The translations under genes and the position numbers were made by a program. DNA of 13,233 bases, from the NCBI GenBank assembly GCA_937952085.1, contig CALFYQ010000016.1, positions 1 to 13,233 of the forward strand, given 5' to 3'. Positions 12,885 to 13,233 of the stretch are shown piece after piece. Position 1 is the first letter of the stretch. Every line of letters starts with the position of its first letter. Source of the DNA: an uncultured Paracoccaceae bacterium. GTDB lineage: Bacteria > Pseudomonadota > Alphaproteobacteria > Rhodobacterales > Rhodobacteraceae. The notes below the pieces were generated by a model. The model was not told the DNA's origin. It saw only the letters and a list, made by a program, of their open reading frames with translations, and ran no database searches.

Positions 12885-13233
12885 ATGTCGGGGCGCGGCG
12901 CGTATTGGCTCGGCGCCTTGGTCGGGCTCATGTTTTCTGCGGGTCTCGCGGTGGCGCTTGCGCTGAGCGCCCCGCCGCCGCCCGCGCCCATCGTCGCCGA
13001 TGCACCGGCGCCCGAACCCGTCATGCCGAAACCCGCGCCGCCGCCCGAGACGCCGCGCGCCGCCCCCGGCGCGCCCGCAGCCCCGACGGCGCCGGATTCG
13101 GTGGCCGCGGCCGCGCCGACCGGCGACGAGGCGGCGAAGGCGCCGGCCGCGCCGGCCGCCGCCGCGCCCGCCCGGCCGGATCCGCCCGCCGCCCCGGAGC
13201 CCGCGCCGACCGAGACGAAGGGCGGCGAGGCGG
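12885..13233 (+). CDS. Membrane-anchored Pro/Ala-rich protein (partial, runs off window)
   Basis: A frame from ATG 12885 stays open for 116 codons to the end of the window. A good ribosome binding site (GGAGGACGA) precedes it. Residues 1-5 are polar, 6-28 form one hydrophobic segment (YWLGALVGLMFSAGLAVALAL) typical of an uncleaved signal anchor or signal peptide, and the rest is a low-complexity Pro/Ala linker with scattered Glu, Asp and Lys. This layout suggests a periplasmic domain on a flexible stalk, which lies beyond the window. Candidates with this N-terminus in Rhodobacterales include divergent polysaccharide deacetylases and SPOR- or LysM-type envelope proteins, but nothing here decides between them. 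Confidence 0.75.
   Translation, partial: MSGRGAYWLGALVGLMFSAGLAVALALSAPPPPAPIVADAPAPEPVMPKPAPPPETPRAAPGAPAAPTAPDSVAAAAPTGDEAAKAPAAPAAAAPARPDPPAAPEPAPTETKGGEA

Noticed and set aside
11153..13024. TrpD with a 284-residue N-terminal extension
   Set aside because: The frame is merely open through trpG in another phase; the extension is Arg/Pro-rich and unlike protein, and the normal TrpD start lies at 12172.

Overview
This is a very GC-rich (roughly 70%) chromosomal window in which nearly every base is coding and the genes are tightly spaced. The organism is most likely an alphaproteobacterium of the Rhodobacterales. This rests on the yicC-gmk-gamma-carbonic anhydrase cluster beside a PAS_5-type protein, a tripartite TRAP transporter, a VPLPA-CTERM-like gene remnant and a separate trpG-trpD pair. 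No rRNA, tRNA, insertion sequence, phage gene or CRISPR array is visible.

Layout. (1) 1-3085, housekeeping: a start fragment of an unidentified minus-strand gene, a PAS_5-type sensory protein (minus), then a divergent, translationally coupled plus-strand operon of yicC (endoribonuclease), gmk (guanylate kinase) and a gamma-class carbonic anhydrase-family protein. (2) 3101-3445, minus: the decayed 3' end of a secreted, cell-surface VPLPA-CTERM-type protein. (3) 3593-6495, plus: a complete TRAP transporter (substrate-binding protein, small and large permease subunits) with a palindromic operator candidate about 80 bp upstream and two back-to-back hairpins about 130 bp downstream. (4) 6776-9363, minus, convergent with the transporter: an agmatinase/guanidino-acid ureohydrolase coupled to a thiamine-diphosphate enzyme. 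(5) 9529-11050, minus: two tandem paralogous membrane di-iron enzymes of the fatty acid hydroxylase/sterol desaturase superfamily. (6) 11153-12762, minus: trpG and trpD, coupled, without trpC next to them. (7) 12885-13233, plus: the start of a membrane-anchored Pro/Ala-rich protein that leaves the window.

How they may work together. The YicC/Gmk/carbonic anhydrase and TrpG/TrpD groups are core metabolism. The most interesting part is 3.5-9.4 kb, where an importer for organic acids faces a two-gene catabolic unit. Pairing a ureohydrolase with a ThDP enzyme recalls the arginine transaminase route (2-ketoarginine decarboxylase AruI plus guanidinobutyrase GbuA), so a guanidino-acid pathway is a reasonable but unproven reading. 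The tandem di-iron enzymes are a second, independent point of interest. I found nothing in the window that I would call a clearly new system.
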